From: Alloalcanivorax dieselolei B5
GTDB taxonomy: Bacteria; Pseudomonadota; Gammaproteobacteria; Pseudomonadales; Alcanivoracaceae
Reading direction: 5' to 3'
DNA: 64,000 nucleotides
NCBI RefSeq assembly: GCF_000300005.1
Contig: NC_018691.1
Coordinates: forward strand, 4,483,001-4,547,000
How positions within the stretch are numbered: the stretch's first letter is position 1; each line of letters opens with the position of its first letter. The notes under the pieces are model-generated. The model ran no database searches. It had not been told where the DNA came from and saw only the letters and a program-made list of their open reading frames with translations. The translations under genes were made by a program, and so were the position numbers. Positions 8,841 through 16,906 of this stretch are shown here, piece by piece.

Positions 8841-9511
8841 GGCCGCTCCAGCACGTAGCCGAGACCGCGCCGGGTGACGATCCAGGCGTCCCCGCCCAGC
8901 GGCCGCAGCTTGGCGCGCAGCGTTTTGATATGAGTATCCACGGCCCGCTCGAAACTGTCCTCGTCACTGCCACAGATATCCAGCAGCCGGGCCCGGCTGT
9001 ACACCTGGCCCGGATGTTTCACCAGCGCCTCGAGAATCAAATACTCGGAGCGGGTCAGAGACAGCGCCTGATCCCGAAACCAGGCTTTCGCCGCCTGCTC
9101 GTCCACCCGCCATTCCCTTCCCTGCGCCACGGGCGCCGGCGCGCCTTTATCCAGGCGTTTGAGAATGGCACGGATGCGCGCCACCACTTCGCGCGGACTG
9201 AAAGGCTTGGTGACGTAGTCGTCACCACCCAGTTCCAGACCGAGAATGCGATCCACCTCATCCTGGCGGGCGGTGAGGAACAACACCGGCACTTCGCTGG
9301 AACGGCGTAATTGTTTGAGAACCTCGAAGCCATTGAGATCCGGCAGCCCCACATCCAGCACCACCAGCGCCGGGCTGTCGCCGTCCAACCGCGCCAAGGC
9401 CTGTTCACCACGTTCCACATGGGTGACCTGAAAGTGCTCCCGCTGCAAAGCGAAGATCAGTGGCTCCGCCACCCGAGGCTCATCATCGACAATCAAAATG
9501 TGTTCCGTCAC
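8837..9511 (-). CDS. creB: Response regulator CreB, OmpR family
   Basis: The DNA-binding response regulator (224 residues) has a receiver domain with DDEP at the N-terminus, the phospho-acceptor Asp in LVVLDVGLPDLNGFE, Thr in FLTARQ and Lys in VTKPF. A winged-helix C-terminal domain (RAVDTHIKTLRAKL, ending TRRGLGYVLERP) follows. I chose the GTG at 9511, which follows AAGGGGG by a suitable distance and starts directly with TEHILIVDDEP. A longer frame to 9544 would add 11 residues not typical of the family. The gene is first in creB-creC-creD. Confidence 0.9.
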   Translation of the reverse strand: MTEHILIVDDEPRVAEPLIFALQREHFQVTHVERGEQALARLDGDSPALVVLDVGLPDLNGFEVLKQLRRSSEVPVLFLTARQDEVDRILGLELGGDDYVTKPFSPREVVARIRAILKRLDKGAPAPVAQGREWRVDEQAAKAWFRDQALSLTRSEYLILEALVKHPGQVYSRARLLDICGSDEDSFERAVDTHIKTLRAKLRPLGGDAWIVTRRGLGYVLERP

Positions 9512-9637
9512 CGGGCACCCCCTTCTCTGGATCGCGCCCATCATACCCTACCGGTTGCCCTGAGCGCCGCTGACGGCTTACCGTTGGGGCTCGCGAGGGC
9601 CGAGCGCCTGCCAACAAACAACAGGAAGGGAAGAATC

Positions 9638-10813
9638 ATGAGCGAGGCACGGGAGTTTGATCTGATTGTATTCGGCGCCAGCGGCTTCACTGGCCGCCTG
9701 GTGGCGGAGTATGTACAGCAGCGCTATGGCACCGACGGCGGGCTGCGCTGGGCCCTGGCCGGTCGCAACGAAAGCAAGCTGGAACAGGTACGCGACGAAC
9801 TCGGCATTGATCCCGGCGTGGCGATCCTCAAGGCCGACGTCACCGACGCCGACAGTCTGCGCGCCCTGGCGCGGCGGACCCGGCTGGTATTGACCACCGT
9901 CGGCCCTTATCAGCTCTACGGCGAGCCTCTGGTGGCCGCCTGTGCCGGCGCCGGCACCGACTATGTGGATCTGTGCGGCGAAGTGGCGTGGATGCGTCAC
10001 ATGGTCGACAAATACCAGGAACAGGCGCAAAGCAGCGGCGCCCGCATCGTTTTCTCCTGCGGCTTCGACTCCATCCCTTTCGACCTTGGCGTCTGGTTCC
10101 TGCAAGAACAGGCGCGGGCCAGACTGGGCGCGCCGCTGCCCCGCATCAAGGGACGGGTACGGCGGATGAAGGGCACGTTCTCCGGCGGCACCGCCGCCAG
10201 CCTGCAAGCCACCCTGGCCTCGGCGCGGGACGCGGAAGTCCGTAAGCTGCTGGTGAATCCATTCGCCCTGACCCCGGGTTTCGAAGGCCCGAAGCAGCCA
10301 CCAGCCGCCGAGATCGAGTATGACCAAACCCTCGGCAGTTGGGTGGCGCCTTTCATCATGGCGGCCATTAATACCCGCAACGTGCACCGCTCCAACTTCC
10401 TGCTCGGTCACCCCTACGGCGAGGACTTCGTCTACGATGAGATGATCCTCACCGGCCCCGGCGACAAAGGCGAGGCCACCGCCCAGGCGGTGGCCAACGA
10501 TCGTTCCCTGACCGGTGACAAGGCGCCCAAGCCCGGCGAGGGGCCGGGCAAGGAGGAGCGGGAAAACGGCTTCTACGATGTGCTGTTCCTGGGTGAAACC
10601 GCCGACGGCCAGACTCTCGCCGCCAGTGTCTCCGGTGACAAGGATCCCGGTTACGGTTCCACCTCGCGCATGATCACCGAGAGCGCCCTGTGTCTGCTGC
10701 GGGACGCCACCGACACCCCCGGCGGCATCTGGACCACGGCGCCGGCCATGGGCGACAAACTGATCCGCCGCCTGGAACAGAACGCCGGACTGCGTTTCGC
10801 CCTGGAAGACTGA
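9638..10813 (+). CDS. Saccharopine dehydrogenase-like NAD(P)-binding protein (trans-acting enoyl reductase family)
   Basis: This 391-residue Rossmann-fold protein begins LIVFGASGFTGRLVAEYV, the saccharopine-dehydrogenase-like nucleotide-binding motif. VDLCGEVAWMRHMVDKY and FSCGFDSIPFDLGVWFLQ follow, as in the group that includes mycobacterial trans-acting enoyl reductases and eukaryotic SCCPDH. The true substrate is unknown and lysine metabolism is unlikely. The ATG at 9638 follows GGAAGGGAAG. It is divergent from creB and stands alone on its strand. Confidence 0.8.
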   Translation: MSEAREFDLIVFGASGFTGRLVAEYVQQRYGTDGGLRWALAGRNESKLEQVRDELGIDPGVAILKADVTDADSLRALARRTRLVLTTVGPYQLYGEPLVAACAGAGTDYVDLCGEVAWMRHMVDKYQEQAQSSGARIVFSCGFDSIPFDLGVWFLQEQARARLGAPLPRIKGRVRRMKGTFSGGTAASLQATLASARDAEVRKLLVNPFALTPGFEGPKQPPAAEIEYDQTLGSWVAPFIMAAINTRNVHRSNFLLGHPYGEDFVYDEMILTGPGDKGEATAQAVANDRSLTGDKAPKPGEGPGKEERENGFYDVLFLGETADGQTLAASVSGDKDPGYGSTSRMITESALCLLRDATDTPGGIWTTAPAMGDKLIRRLEQNAGLRFALED

Positions 10814-10833
10814 CCGCCCACAGCACGGCCAGG

Positions 10834-10872
10834 GAGCACGGGAATCAAGGAAAGCCCCGTACTTCCCGGCTC
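10834..10872. terminator. Imperfect stem-loop between convergent genes
   Basis: GAGCACGGGAA (10834-10844) can pair with TTCCCGGCTC (10863-10872) with one bulge. It lies exactly between the ends of the convergent reductase and amidohydrolase genes. There is no clear T-tract, so a terminator role is only suggested by position. Confidence 0.3.
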
Positions 10873-11785
10873 AGTCGTCGAACTGGTAAAGACGGGCGGG
10901 GTTGTCGGTCAGCACCTGTTTTCTTGTCGACAGGTCCGGCACCAGGCGCAGAAACTCATTGACCAGATCCCCATCGTCCGGGATTGGCCCTGGCAGTTGC
11001 ACGTGAGGCCAGTCGGTCCCGAACAGGCAACGATCCGCCCGCACCTCCAACAGCGTGGAGAAGAACGGGTCCACATCGTGAAACGGCGCGCGCTCCAGGG
11101 CGGTAATGCGGTTCGGTCCGGTGAGCTTCACCCAGGTGCGTCCGCCTTGCAGCAACTCCAGGAGAGCCCGGAAGCCGGGATGCTCGATTCCCCGGTGGGT
11201 GGGAATATGGCCCATGTGGTCGACCACGCTGTCGGTGGGCAGCCGGTCCAGGCGCTCGACCAGCCGTTCGAACCGCGACACGTCCACCAGGAACTGAACA
11301 TGCCATCCCAGCCCGGCGATTCGTCGGGACAGCAGTTCAACGTCCGCGAACGTCAGGCCGCCGGGAAACACCAGATTGACGCGCACGCCGCGCACCCCGG
11401 CCTCATGCATACGCTCAAGCTCGGCGTCGCTGATGCGGTTATCCACCACGGCGATGCCACGCCATTGGATATCATCGTCAGCGCGCCGGCGGGCCAGGGC
11501 GTCCAGCATGCGCCGGTTATCGGTGCCGTACACACTGGGCTGCACCAGCACCGCGCGCTGAAAACCCAGGGTGTGCAACAAGTCCCGATAGGCTTCCTCG
11601 GAAGCGTCCGGCGGTGTGTAACTGCGGTTGGGCTGATACGGGTACCGGCTTTGCGGGCCAAACAGATGGGCGTGGGTATCACACGCTCCCCGGGGCAAGG
11701 CGCTTGCGGGCTTGCTTGGCGCCGGGTGCGGTCCCGGGATCGTCGGCTCACTGATTCCGGACGTCGGTTTCTGATTCACGGTCAT
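10871..11785 (-). CDS. LigI-like amidohydrolase (2-pyrone-4,6-dicarboxylate lactonase family)
   Basis: This 304-residue TIM-barrel hydrolase belongs to the amidohydrolase-2 / LigI group, which opens lactones or cleaves carboxylated rings without needing the usual two metals. HxH is present in CDTHAHLFGP (near 36-45), the second histidine region in VVDHMGHIPTHRG and the catalytic Asp region in FGTDWPHVQLPGPIPDD. It is the last gene of a minus-strand set beginning with the TRAP transporter, 15 bases after the large permease, so its substrate is probably what the transporter imports. It is clearly paralogous to the C-terminal half of the fusion protein at 14896-16506 (shared RSYTPP and VQPSVYG blocks). 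Confidence 0.85.
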   Translation of the reverse strand: MTVNQKPTSGISEPTIPGPHPAPSKPASALPRGACDTHAHLFGPQSRYPYQPNRSYTPPDASEEAYRDLLHTLGFQRAVLVQPSVYGTDNRRMLDALARRRADDDIQWRGIAVVDNRISDAELERMHEAGVRGVRVNLVFPGGLTFADVELLSRRIAGLGWHVQFLVDVSRFERLVERLDRLPTDSVVDHMGHIPTHRGIEHPGFRALLELLQGGRTWVKLTGPNRITALERAPFHDVDPFFSTLLEVRADRCLFGTDWPHVQLPGPIPDDGDLVNEFLRLVPDLSTRKQVLTDNPARLYQFDD

Positions 11786-11800
11786 ACCATCTCTATTTTG

Positions 11801-13081
11801 CTAGCCCAACAGGCCCGGAAGCCAAAGCGTCACCGCCGGAACATAGGCGGTCAGTGCCACTACGCCAATGAGAACCAGGAAGAACGGCCAGAGATTGCGG
11901 GCCACTTTCTCGATACTCAAACCACTGATGGTGGAGGCGACGAACAGGGAGTACCCCAGCGGCGGGGTGATCATTCCCACGGCGAAATTGATCACCACCA
12001 TGGCGCCCAGTTGCACCGGATCCAGCCCCACCTGGGTGCCCACGGCGGTCAGAACCCCGCTGAGGATGACCATCGCGGACACGGTGTCCATGACCGCGCC
12101 GAGCACCAGCAACATGATGTTCAGCAACAGCAGGATCAGGAACGGGTTCGATGTAATGCTCAGCAGTACTTGCGTGACCTGCGAGGGAATCTGCTCACTG
12201 GCGATGATCCAGGCAAAGCCGTAGGCCACCACGATAATGAACATGATCACCGTGGTGGTACGCATCGACTTTATGAACAACGGGATCAGCGATTTCCATT
12301 GCAGATCCTTATAAATGAACAGGCCAATGACGAGGCTGTACAAGGCGCCCACCATGGCCGCCTCGGTGGGGGTAAACACGCTCCCGTAAATACCTCCGAG
12401 GATCACCACCGGCGCCAACAACGCCCATATCCCTTCACGTATCGCCGCCAGGATCTCCCGGACACCGGGGCGCTTCTCCCTGGTGATACCCAGGCGCCGG
12501 GCATAGAGATAACTGACAACGCAGAACCCCGCCGCCGCGATCAGACCGGGCAGGACACCCGCCAGGAACAATTTGGAGATCGACTCTTCCGCCAGCACCC
12601 CCCAGATGATCATGGGAATGGAGGGCGGGATCATTTGCCCCAGCGGCCCGATGGAAGTGGACAACGCCGCGCCGTAGCCCCGTGAATAGCCGCGTTTTTC
12701 CAGCTCATCGATCATCACCGACCCCACCGCGGCGGTGGTGGCCGGCGCGGATCCGGTAATGGCGCCGAAAAACGTACCGGCCGCCACGGTGGACATGGAA
12801 AGTCCGCCAGTTAAGTGGCCAAAACAGACCGAAGCCACCCTGACCAGACGCTTGGACAGCCCACCCGCGCTCATCAGGTCCCCCACCAGAATGAAACCGG
12901 GAATCGCCAGCAGGCTGGTGATGGTGCTCCCCGCGATCAGGCGCTGGGCCAGGATCATCGGATTGTAGTCGGCCATCCAGATACCCACGGCGGTGAGCAG
13001 GCCCAGGGTAAAGGCGATGGGAACCCCCAGCAGCAGCAGGACGAACAGCCCGACGATCAGAACAACGCCAATCTCACTCAT
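11801..13081 (-). CDS. TRAP transporter large permease (DctM family)
   Basis: This 426-residue integral membrane protein of the DctM type has about 12 hydrophobic helices and the characteristic GTFFGAITGSAPATTAAVGS and MIPPSIPMIIWGVL blocks. It forms the sodium-driven channel of a tripartite ATP-independent transporter. I used the ATG at 13081 (MSEIGVVLIVGLFVLLLLGV); a longer open frame to 13138 has no family support. It overlaps the end of the small permease by 8 bases, which indicates translational coupling. Confidence 0.92.
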   Translation of the reverse strand: MSEIGVVLIVGLFVLLLLGVPIAFTLGLLTAVGIWMADYNPMILAQRLIAGSTITSLLAIPGFILVGDLMSAGGLSKRLVRVASVCFGHLTGGLSMSTVAAGTFFGAITGSAPATTAAVGSVMIDELEKRGYSRGYGAALSTSIGPLGQMIPPSIPMIIWGVLAEESISKLFLAGVLPGLIAAAGFCVVSYLYARRLGITREKRPGVREILAAIREGIWALLAPVVILGGIYGSVFTPTEAAMVGALYSLVIGLFIYKDLQWKSLIPLFIKSMRTTTVIMFIIVVAYGFAWIIASEQIPSQVTQVLLSITSNPFLILLLLNIMLLVLGAVMDTVSAMVILSGVLTAVGTQVGLDPVQLGAMVVINFAVGMITPPLGYSLFVASTISGLSIEKVARNLWPFFLVLIGVVALTAYVPAVTLWLPGLLG

Positions 13082-13574
13082 CGACGGCGCCTCCGTGCTC
13101 ACCAAGCGACCCGGGGCGGAACAGCAACACCAAGGCATGGAAGACGATCAAGGCGCCACTCGCCGGCACCGCCGCACCTTGCAACCACAAGGGATAACGC
13201 AGCGCCGGTGACACCTGGTGCGCGGTAAAGGCGGTGAATTGCCAGCCGGCCCACAACATCAACCCGCCGAACAGCAGAATCAGTATCACGCTGCCCCGCT
13301 CAAGCAAGTGCCTGGGCAGGCCGGGTAAGGCGTCCACCACAATGGAGACGCGCACGTGTCCGAACTCCCGCGTCAGTACGCTGGCGAACAAAAACACTGT
13401 CCAACTGAACGCCAGCAGCGCGATCTCATCACTCCAGGACAAGGAAGAGTTCAGCACATAGCGGCAGAACACCCCGGCCAGCAGGGCCAGGGTCATGATC
13501 AACGCGCTGGCCGCGCCAAGCGCGGCCGTCACGGCGGCAAGGTATTTGCTGCCTGCTTCGAGATATCTATACAT
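13074..13574 (-). CDS. TRAP transporter small permease (DctQ family)
   Basis: This 166-residue protein has four hydrophobic helices and the DctQ word VFCRYVLNSSLSWSDEIALL. It forms the small membrane subunit that pairs with the DctM channel. It is the middle gene of the transporter set, 58 bases after the binding protein gene and overlapping the large permease by 8 bases. Confidence 0.9.
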   Translation of the reverse strand: MYRYLEAGSKYLAAVTAALGAASALIMTLALLAGVFCRYVLNSSLSWSDEIALLAFSWTVFLFASVLTREFGHVRVSIVVDALPGLPRHLLERGSVILILLFGGLMLWAGWQFTAFTAHQVSPALRYPLWLQGAAVPASGALIVFHALVLLFRPGSLGEHGGAVDE

Positions 13575-13632
13575 GCTGGTATCCGTTAAGGAACGAGGCT
13601 CCGAGAGCGGGTTGGAGCCCTATGCCACACCG

Positions 13633-14637
13633 TTATTCCGTGACCAGTTCCATGGCGCGATCAACCAGGTCTTCGCCGATGCGTGGCCGATATTCTTCAT
13701 AGACCGGCCGCACCTCGTCGCGGAAAGCGCCGGTATCGGCAATCCCGGTAACCGCCATGCCCTTCGCCTTGATCTTCTCGATCAACGCCTGCTCGTTCTT
13801 CGCCACCTCGGCGCGTTGCCGCTCGATGGCTTTCCGCGCGGCGCTACGCACCGCCTCCTGCTGCTCGGACGACAGACGGGAGAACGCCTGTTTGGACATC
13901 AGCAGCGGCAAGGCGTTATAGGTGTGGTTGGTCAGCGAAAGATACTTCACCACGTCGGCGTACTTGTTGGCGTAAATCACCGCCAGCGGGATCTCGAGGC
14001 CGTCCACCGTGCCTTGCTGCACCGCCATGTAGGCGTCGCTCCAGGCCATGGGAACCGGATTGGCGCCCAGGGCCCGGAAGCTGGCGATAAACAGATCGCT
14101 CGGCTGCACGCGCAGCTTCACGCCCTGCAAATCGTCCGGTGCCTGCACCGGCCGCTTATTGTTGATGACATGGCGGAAGCCGGCTTCGGCAAAGCCCAGG
14201 CCGATCAGACCCTGTTTCTCCAGTCGGGCGAACAGTTCCTGCCCCACCTCGCCATCCAGTACCTCGTGGGCCTGGGCCCGATCCTTGAACAGAAACGGCA
14301 GGTCAAGGAGCTGGAAGCTCTTGTCCAGAGTGCCTAACTGGGTGCCGGTGATAACGCCGGCATCCAGCGTGCCGAATTGCATCCCTTGCAGCATGTCCGT
14401 GTCGTTACCCAACTGGTTGTTGGGGAAGAACTTGATCTCGAACTGTCCCGGCGCCGCGGCTTCCAGCTCTTCCTGGAAGTAGTGGGCGGCGATGGCATAG
14501 GGATCCACTTCGCTGTCGGCGGTGGTCCATCCCAGGCGGATCACGGTGGCGGCCTGAGCCACGCTCACCGCGGCCAGGGCCGCCGCCAAAATGGCAGCGG
14601 GCATCAACGTTTTGACGGATCGGAGTAAGGGCGTCAT
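13633..14637 (-). CDS. TRAP transporter periplasmic substrate-binding protein (DctP family)
   Basis: This 334-residue secreted binding protein has a signal peptide ending VSVAQA about 30 residues in. DctP-family blocks follow, including IKFFPNNQLGNDTDMLQGMQ, KLRVQPSDLFIASFRALGAN (with the conserved Arg that pairs with a carboxylate) and GTVDGLEIPLAVIYANKY. The substrate is therefore most likely an organic acid. The ATG at 14637 is preceded by AGGAAA; a GTG one codon earlier is an alternative. A promoter with an overlapping palindrome lies upstream, between this gene and the divergent GntR-fusion gene. Confidence 0.9.
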   Translation of the reverse strand: MTPLLRSVKTLMPAAILAAALAAVSVAQAATVIRLGWTTADSEVDPYAIAAHYFQEELEAAAPGQFEIKFFPNNQLGNDTDMLQGMQFGTLDAGVITGTQLGTLDKSFQLLDLPFLFKDRAQAHEVLDGEVGQELFARLEKQGLIGLGFAEAGFRHVINNKRPVQAPDDLQGVKLRVQPSDLFIASFRALGANPVPMAWSDAYMAVQQGTVDGLEIPLAVIYANKYADVVKYLSLTNHTYNALPLLMSKQAFSRLSSEQQEAVRSAARKAIERQRAEVAKNEQALIEKIKAKGMAVTGIADTGAFRDEVRPVYEEYRPRIGEDLVDRAMELVTE

Positions 14638-14704
14638 CACGGCTTTCCTGTTTGTTTTGATGGGGTTGTGGCATGGGACAGGCGGGGCGAAAAGCGCTCC
14701 ACCA

Positions 14705-14752
14705 AACTTGTCCTACAAGTTGATCATAATTTTACCAGTGCTGTAAAGTCAG
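14705..14752 (-). promoter_or_regulatory. Candidate promoter and GntR-type operator for the TRAP-hydrolase operon
   Basis: On the minus strand CTGACT (14752-14747) and TATGAT (14728-14723) are separated by 18 bases, a reasonable sigma-70 promoter. Immediately downstream, AACTTGT-CCT-ACAAGTT (14705-14721) is a perfect inverted repeat with 7-base arms. Its TTGT-N3-ACAA core has the architecture of FadR-subfamily GntR operators. Binding there would block initiation. The GntR fusion gene starting at 14896 is the obvious candidate repressor. This is inference from position and symmetry. Confidence 0.5.
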
Positions 14753-14895
14753 TCATCACCCCCCGGCCAATCCTCCCCGGTCCGAGTCATAACCGGTCCG
14801 TACGTGGAGCAGCGAGCCCCCGGAGAGGTACTATTACCGCCAGCGGCCCCGATGCCGTTTAGCCAACGCCGTTTGCACCGAACAGGATGAGCCCT

Positions 14896-16506
14896 ATGAA
14901 ACAAGCTGCCGCTGCAGGACGCAGCCAGCTTTCCGTGAAGATTTCCCGCCATCTGGAAGCGGAGATTTCCGCCGGCCGCCTCAAGCCCGGTGACCGCATC
15001 CCCAGTGAGTCCCAACTGACGGCGCGGTTCGGTGTCGGCCGCAACGTGGTCCGGGAGGCGATAGCGCGGCTCAAATCGGAAGGTCTGGTGGAGAGTCATC
15101 AGGGCCTGGGTGCCTTCGTATCCAGCAAGGCCCATCGCAACAGTTTTCGCATCGACCACGATGAACTGAGCCATCTGCCCAAACTCCGCCAACTCTATGA
15201 GTTGCGTCTCGATCTCGAAGTCTCCGCCGCCGGCATGGCTGCCCGCCGCCGTTCCCGCAGCCAGCTTGCGGCGATCCAGGCCGCCCTGTCCACGTTACGC
15301 GACGCCCTTGCCAACGGTCAGGGCATGGTCGAGAGCAGCCTGGCTTTCAAACGCGCCATTGCCGACGCCACCGGTAACGAATACTTCAAGAACTTCGTGC
15401 TGTTTCTGACCGCCCACATCTTTGAGGCCGCTTCTTTCGAACGGCGCATCGCCACTTCCGGAGCGCTGCGCGAAACCGTGCTGACCGAATACGAGTCGAT
15501 CCTCGAGGCGATCACCGTGGGCGACCCGGACCTCGCCCGCCGCGCCGCCTGGACCCAGATCATCAATTCCGCCGAGCGCAACGGGCTGCGTGGTCTGCAA
15601 GGCTGGGAGGTCACGCGCATGACCTCGCTTGGCGAGACCTACGCCCCACCCTGCGCGCCACCGGTATCGAGCTGCAGCGCCCCATCGTTACCGCTTCCCG
15701 ACGGTGCCTGCGATTGCCACTTCCACATCATCGGTGACGCCGCGGACCACCCTTTCACCCCGCATCGCTCCTATACGCCGCCGCCCGCGTCACTGGACGA
15801 CTACCGGAAAATGCAGGGCACGCTGGGTCTGAGCCGGGGGGTTATCGTGCAACCCAGCGTCTACGGTTATGACAACCGGGTGGCACTGGAAGCCTTGCGT
15901 CAAGGCGGCGGCCACTATCGCGGCGTGGTGGTGATCAGTGATCAGACCAGTGAACAGGAATTGCAGGAAATGGACGCCCTCGGGGTACGCGGGGTGCGCG
16001 TCAACCTGATCTACAAAAGCGGTGTCGAGGTCTCGGATGTGGCCAGTCTGGCGCGCAAGGTGGCGCCGTTGGGCTGGCATCTGCAATTGCTGATCGACAT
16101 CTCGGAATTCGCCGATCTCTACGACACCGTGGCCAACCTGCCGGTGGAGGTGGTGATCGATCACATGGGACACATGCCGGCCAGCATCGGTGTGAAGCAT
16201 CCGGGATTCCGCGACCTGCTGCGTCTGGCCCGGGACGGCAAGGCGTGGGTAAAGTTATCCGGCGCTTACCGCTTCACCAACCAGCCGGACACGCCCTACT
16301 CCGATGTCACGCCCTATGCCAAGGCGCTGATCAAAGCCAATCCCGATCAGATCCTGTGGGCCAGTGACTGGCCCCACGTGTGTATTTCCGTGCCGATGCC
16401 GGACGACACCACCCTGCTGGAAGAATTCTTCCAGTGGACCGGACACGACGAGACCATAATCCGCAAGATTCTGGTCGACAATCCCGCCCGCCTTTACGGT
16501 TTTTAA
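14896..16506 (+). CDS. GntR/FCD transcription regulator fused to an LigI-like amidohydrolase
   Basis: One uninterrupted 536-residue frame encodes two proteins' worth of domains. Residues about 10-75 are a GntR winged helix (SESQLTARFGVGRNVVREAI). Residues about 85-240 are an FCD effector domain. After a proline/serine-rich linker, residues about 265-536 are an amidohydrolase with HxH at 275/277, IDHMGHMP and ASDWPHV all intact. Family FCD domains hold a metal with three His; here the equivalent places read AFKRAIADATGN (Lys152), EYESILEAI (Tyr) and AAWTQI (Gln), so the site is lost. GGGAGG at 15605-15610 precedes an in-frame ATG at 15619, so the hydrolase might also be made alone. I chose the ATG at 14896 (AGGA 8 bases upstream); an ATG at 14887 is an alternative. 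It is divergent from the TRAP operon. Confidence 0.85.
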   Translation: MKQAAAAGRSQLSVKISRHLEAEISAGRLKPGDRIPSESQLTARFGVGRNVVREAIARLKSEGLVESHQGLGAFVSSKAHRNSFRIDHDELSHLPKLRQLYELRLDLEVSAAGMAARRRSRSQLAAIQAALSTLRDALANGQGMVESSLAFKRAIADATGNEYFKNFVLFLTAHIFEAASFERRIATSGALRETVLTEYESILEAITVGDPDLARRAAWTQIINSAERNGLRGLQGWEVTRMTSLGETYAPPCAPPVSSCSAPSLPLPDGACDCHFHIIGDAADHPFTPHRSYTPPPASLDDYRKMQGTLGLSRGVIVQPSVYGYDNRVALEALRQGGGHYRGVVVISDQTSEQELQEMDALGVRGVRVNLIYKSGVEVSDVASLARKVAPLGWHLQLLIDISEFADLYDTVANLPVEVVIDHMGHMPASIGVKHPGFRDLLRLARDGKAWVKLSGAYRFTNQPDTPYSDVTPYAKALIKANPDQILWASDWPHVCISVPMPDDTTLLEEFFQWTGHDETIIRKILVDNPARLYGF

Positions 16507-16564
16507 ACGGGCTCCTCGGCGGCCTTCCGGGCGCCAGCGACATCAACCGCTGGCACATAAGGGA

Positions 16565-16656
16565 CTACGAAGCCGCTGTAGGAGCTTGCCTGCAAGCGAA
16601 TCTTGAGACCCGGAGGCCCATTCGCTTGCAGGCAAGCTCCTACAGCGGCTTCGTAG
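16565..16656. repeat. REPIN-like element 1 (two inverted REPs)
   Basis: Two perfect 37-base inverted arms (16565-16601 and 16620-16656) enclose an 18-base loop. Each arm carries a GTAG head followed by an inner hairpin, GCTTGC-CT-GCAAGC, the layout of Pseudomonas-type REP sequences, and the paired arrangement is that of a REPIN. It sits between the converging ends of the GntR-fusion gene and the amidase gene. Confidence 0.85.
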
Positions 16657-16756
16657 CGACCTCCGGATTTATGTCTCCAAACAGGCTTGAGACTTAACGT
16701 CACAGCGATTGTGGGATACCAGCGGCCAGAAGAACACCTGCGCTTGCCGGCTACCT

Positions 16757-16867
16757 CGAAGCGGAGCTGTGTTAGGCCTTTGCGGGACCCTGTCGAACAG
16801 GGACGTTCGACCGGGAGCTTACATGGACGTATTCACGGCGTTCCCGCAAAGGTCTAACGCGGCTTCG
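16757..16867. repeat. Large imperfect inverted repeat with internal hairpins
   Basis: The outer arms 16757-16787 and 16842-16867 share the words CGAAGC, GTTAG and CTTTGCGGGA in inverted order with small insertions. Inside, CCCTGT-CGA-ACAGGG (16788-16802) forms a tight hairpin, and GTCGAAC with GTTCGAC (16792-16798, 16805-16811) is an alternative pairing. With REPIN 1 this fills the 400-base space between the convergent GntR-fusion and amidase genes. It may be a second kind of interspersed repeat or a bidirectional transcription stop. Confidence 0.5.
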
Positions 16868-16906
16868 CCGCCCTCGATGGAGAGATCGCCAAACCCCGAG
16901 GAGCGC

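Noticed and set aside
6018-8858. 946-codon plus-strand frame opposite creD and creC
   Set aside because: Gln/His/Arg-rich shadow of two clear genes on the other strand; no family motif and no ribosome site.
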